A stretch of DNA of 64,000 bases from assembly GCF_010367435.1 (NCBI RefSeq), contig NZ_WJWY01000007.1, positions 22,577-86,576 of the forward strand, read 5' to 3'. Shown one piece after another: positions 63,098 to 64,000 of this stretch. The notes beneath the pieces were generated by a model. That model was not told the origin of the DNA. It searched no databases and saw nothing but the letters and a program-made list of their open reading frames with translations. The stretch is from Fusobacterium sp. IOR10. GTDB taxonomy: Bacteria > Fusobacteriota > Fusobacteriia > Fusobacteriales > Fusobacteriaceae. Position 1 is the first letter of the stretch; each line of letters starts with the position of its first letter. Both the position numbers and the translations under genes were made by a program.

Positions 63098-63913
63098 TTA
63101 ATTTAAGGATTGATTCCTGTATTCTGCAGGAGTTAATCCTTTTAATTTTATTTTAATTCTCTGATTATTATAATAATCAATATAATTTTCTATTTCTTTT
63201 TTTAGTTCTGTAATATTTTCATAGTTTTTTTCTTGACCATAAAACATTTCAGATTTAATTATCCCAAAGAAACATTCCATCAAGCCATTATCTAAACTAT
63301 TTCCTTTACGGGACATACTTTGAATAATTTTTTGATCTTTTAATCTATTTGTATAAAATTTATGTTGATATTGCCAACCTTGATCTGTATGAAAAATTAA
63401 ATTTTTTAATTTTTTATTCTTTTTAAATGCCTGATCTAACATATCTTTTATTTGCATTGAATTAGGACTAGTTGAAATATTATAAGAAACTATATATCTT
63501 CCATAAGCATCTAAAATGGGGGACAAATATAGTTTAGTTCCTCTTAAATTAAATTCCGTTACATCTGTAAACCATTTTTCATTTGGTTTGTTTGCTTCAA
63601 AATTTCTTTTAATATAATTTTCTGCAATTTTTCCAACGGTTCCTTTATATGATGAATATTTTCTTTTCTTACGCGTAATACAATATAGATTATATTTATT
63701 CATAAGTCTTAATACTTTTTTATGATTAATATTAAAGCCTTGATTTTTAAGTTCTAATGTAATTCTACGATATCCATATCTTTTTTTATGCGCATAGAAA
63801 ATATTTTTAATTTTTTTAATTGTATCTGTATTTTTTATATCACTATCTTCTTTGTTTAGGTAAAAATAATAAGTTGATCTTGCTATTTTTGAAATTTGTA
63901 ATAGCATTTTCAA
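63098..63913 (-). CDS. IS3-family transposase OrfB (DDE integrase core)
   Basis: A 271-aa sequence from a TTG at 63913, though the product is probably made only as an OrfAB fusion by frameshifting. HTH_21 region with YGYRRITLELKNQGFNINHKK (in the first third: YGYRRITLEL then NHKKVLRLM), then the catalytic core: first Asp in KWFTDVTEF, second in FHTDQGWQY, and Glu in SLDNGLMECFFG, spaced as in IS150. In-frame codons extend upstream to the slippery site near 63955, supporting fusion with OrfA. Confidence 0.92.
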   Translation of the reverse strand: MKMLLQISKIARSTYYFYLNKEDSDIKNTDTIKKIKNIFYAHKKRYGYRRITLELKNQGFNINHKKVLRLMNKYNLYCITRKKRKYSSYKGTVGKIAENYIKRNFEANKPNEKWFTDVTEFNLRGTKLYLSPILDAYGRYIVSYNISTSPNSMQIKDMLDQAFKKNKKLKNLIFHTDQGWQYQHKFYTNRLKDQKIIQSMSRKGNSLDNGLMECFFGIIKSEMFYGQEKNYENITELKKEIENYIDYYNNQRIKIKLKGLTPAEYRNQSLN

Positions 63914-63942
63914 AGGATATTTAGCTTTAAGCTCGGCTATTA

Positions 63943-64000
63943 TTATGATTTTTTCTTTTTTTGTAGCTCCCTTTTTTGAACTAAAGCATCTAACTTTTTT
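63943..64000 (-). CDS. IS3-family OrfA, C-terminal end (partial)
   Basis: The last 18 codons of OrfA read KLDALVQKRELQKKKKS (leucine-zipper-like tail) and stop at TAA 63945-63943. The rest lies outside the window. It ends in the A_AAA_AAG slippery sequence (63961-63955), where a -1 shift enters the OrfB frame. Confidence 0.85.
   Translation of the reverse strand, partial: KKLDALVQKRELQKKKKS

Larger units (their letters stand above)
63060..64000 (-). mobile_element. IS3-family element, IS150-like (partial, runs off the window)
   Basis: The left boundary is marked by TGTAGTGAACCCATTTTC at 63060 onward, continuing TTGGACATGAAA, close to the known IS150 terminal repeat (TGTACTG...CCCATTTTGTTGGACGATG). 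The transposase genes are on the minus strand; the other end lies beyond 64000, so target duplication cannot be checked. It inserted just downstream of the Bax-inhibitor-1 gene without breaking it. Confidence 0.88.

Noticed and set aside
1..64000. CRISPR arrays, tRNA and rRNA genes
   Set aside because: No regularly spaced repeat series, no cloverleaf with CCA-type end or GTTC loop, and no rRNA-like GC-rich conserved segments were seen on reading.

Overview
AT-rich DNA with almost no spacing between genes, from an anaerobic or fermentative bacterium with an outer membrane. The diderm call rests on an MlaA-type lipoprotein. Rubrerythrin, ATP-dependent PEP carboxykinase, a 2-hydroxyacyl-CoA dehydratase activase, a GrdX homologue, Fe-alcohol dehydrogenases, a complete-looking anaerobic corrin pathway and DUF134/DUF5320 genes all fit Fusobacteriota (Fusobacterium/Cetobacterium type). 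This placement is inferred from gene content, not from a marker tree.

Layout. 1-7.6 kb: 3'-truncated dehydratase activase, pckA, rubrerythrin, then recG-proS on the minus strand. 7.6-20.2 kb: a myo-inositol catabolic operon (Gfo/Idh dehydrogenase, iolB, a sodium/solute symporter with a 35-aa membrane peptide, iolD, iolE, iolG, iolC) behind a consensus promoter. Upstream of it lies a coupled Fe-ADH/class II aldolase (IolJ-like) pair, divergent from a DeoR-type regulator and methylglyoxal synthase. The divergent intergenic region carries three helically phased 11-bp repeats. 20.2-28.5 kb: a second Fe-ADH, a decayed nitroreductase, SemiSWEET, YebC, folate and envelope genes, and threonine ammonia-lyase. 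28.5-42.0 kb: a 15-gene minus-strand tetrapyrrole/cobalamin cluster from cbiP to the cobA-hemD fusion; its cbiP has lost the glutaminase domain. 42.2-45.5 kb: a Met-rich exported protein, a response regulator, a sensor kinase broken by one in-frame stop, and DUF5320 and DUF134 genes.

45.5-52 kb: a CoA-transferase/GntP permease/crotonase/acyl-CoA dehydrogenase operon with a good -24/-12 (sigma-54) promoter, followed by a sigma-54 activator gene. Together they look like a regulated short-chain hydroxy-acid or fatty-acid module. 52-57.6 kb: a receiver-GGDEF-EAL protein, an M20 amidohydrolase/amino-acid binding protein pair behind a 28-codon leader ORF and hairpin, and an orphan GrdX/EAL-like pair. 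57.6-62.2 kb: carAB behind a consensus promoter, a 36-codon U-rich leader ORF and an intrinsic terminator, an architecture strongly resembling UTP-sensitive pyrBI attenuation. 62.2-64 kb: a Bax-inhibitor-1 family protein and the end of an IS3-family (IS150-like) element that runs off the window.

No rRNA, tRNA, CRISPR array or recognisable riboswitch was found. The strongest new-biology candidates are the carAB leader/attenuator, the M20-operon leader/attenuator, the glutaminase-less CbiP, the small membrane peptides, and the interrupted sensor kinase.
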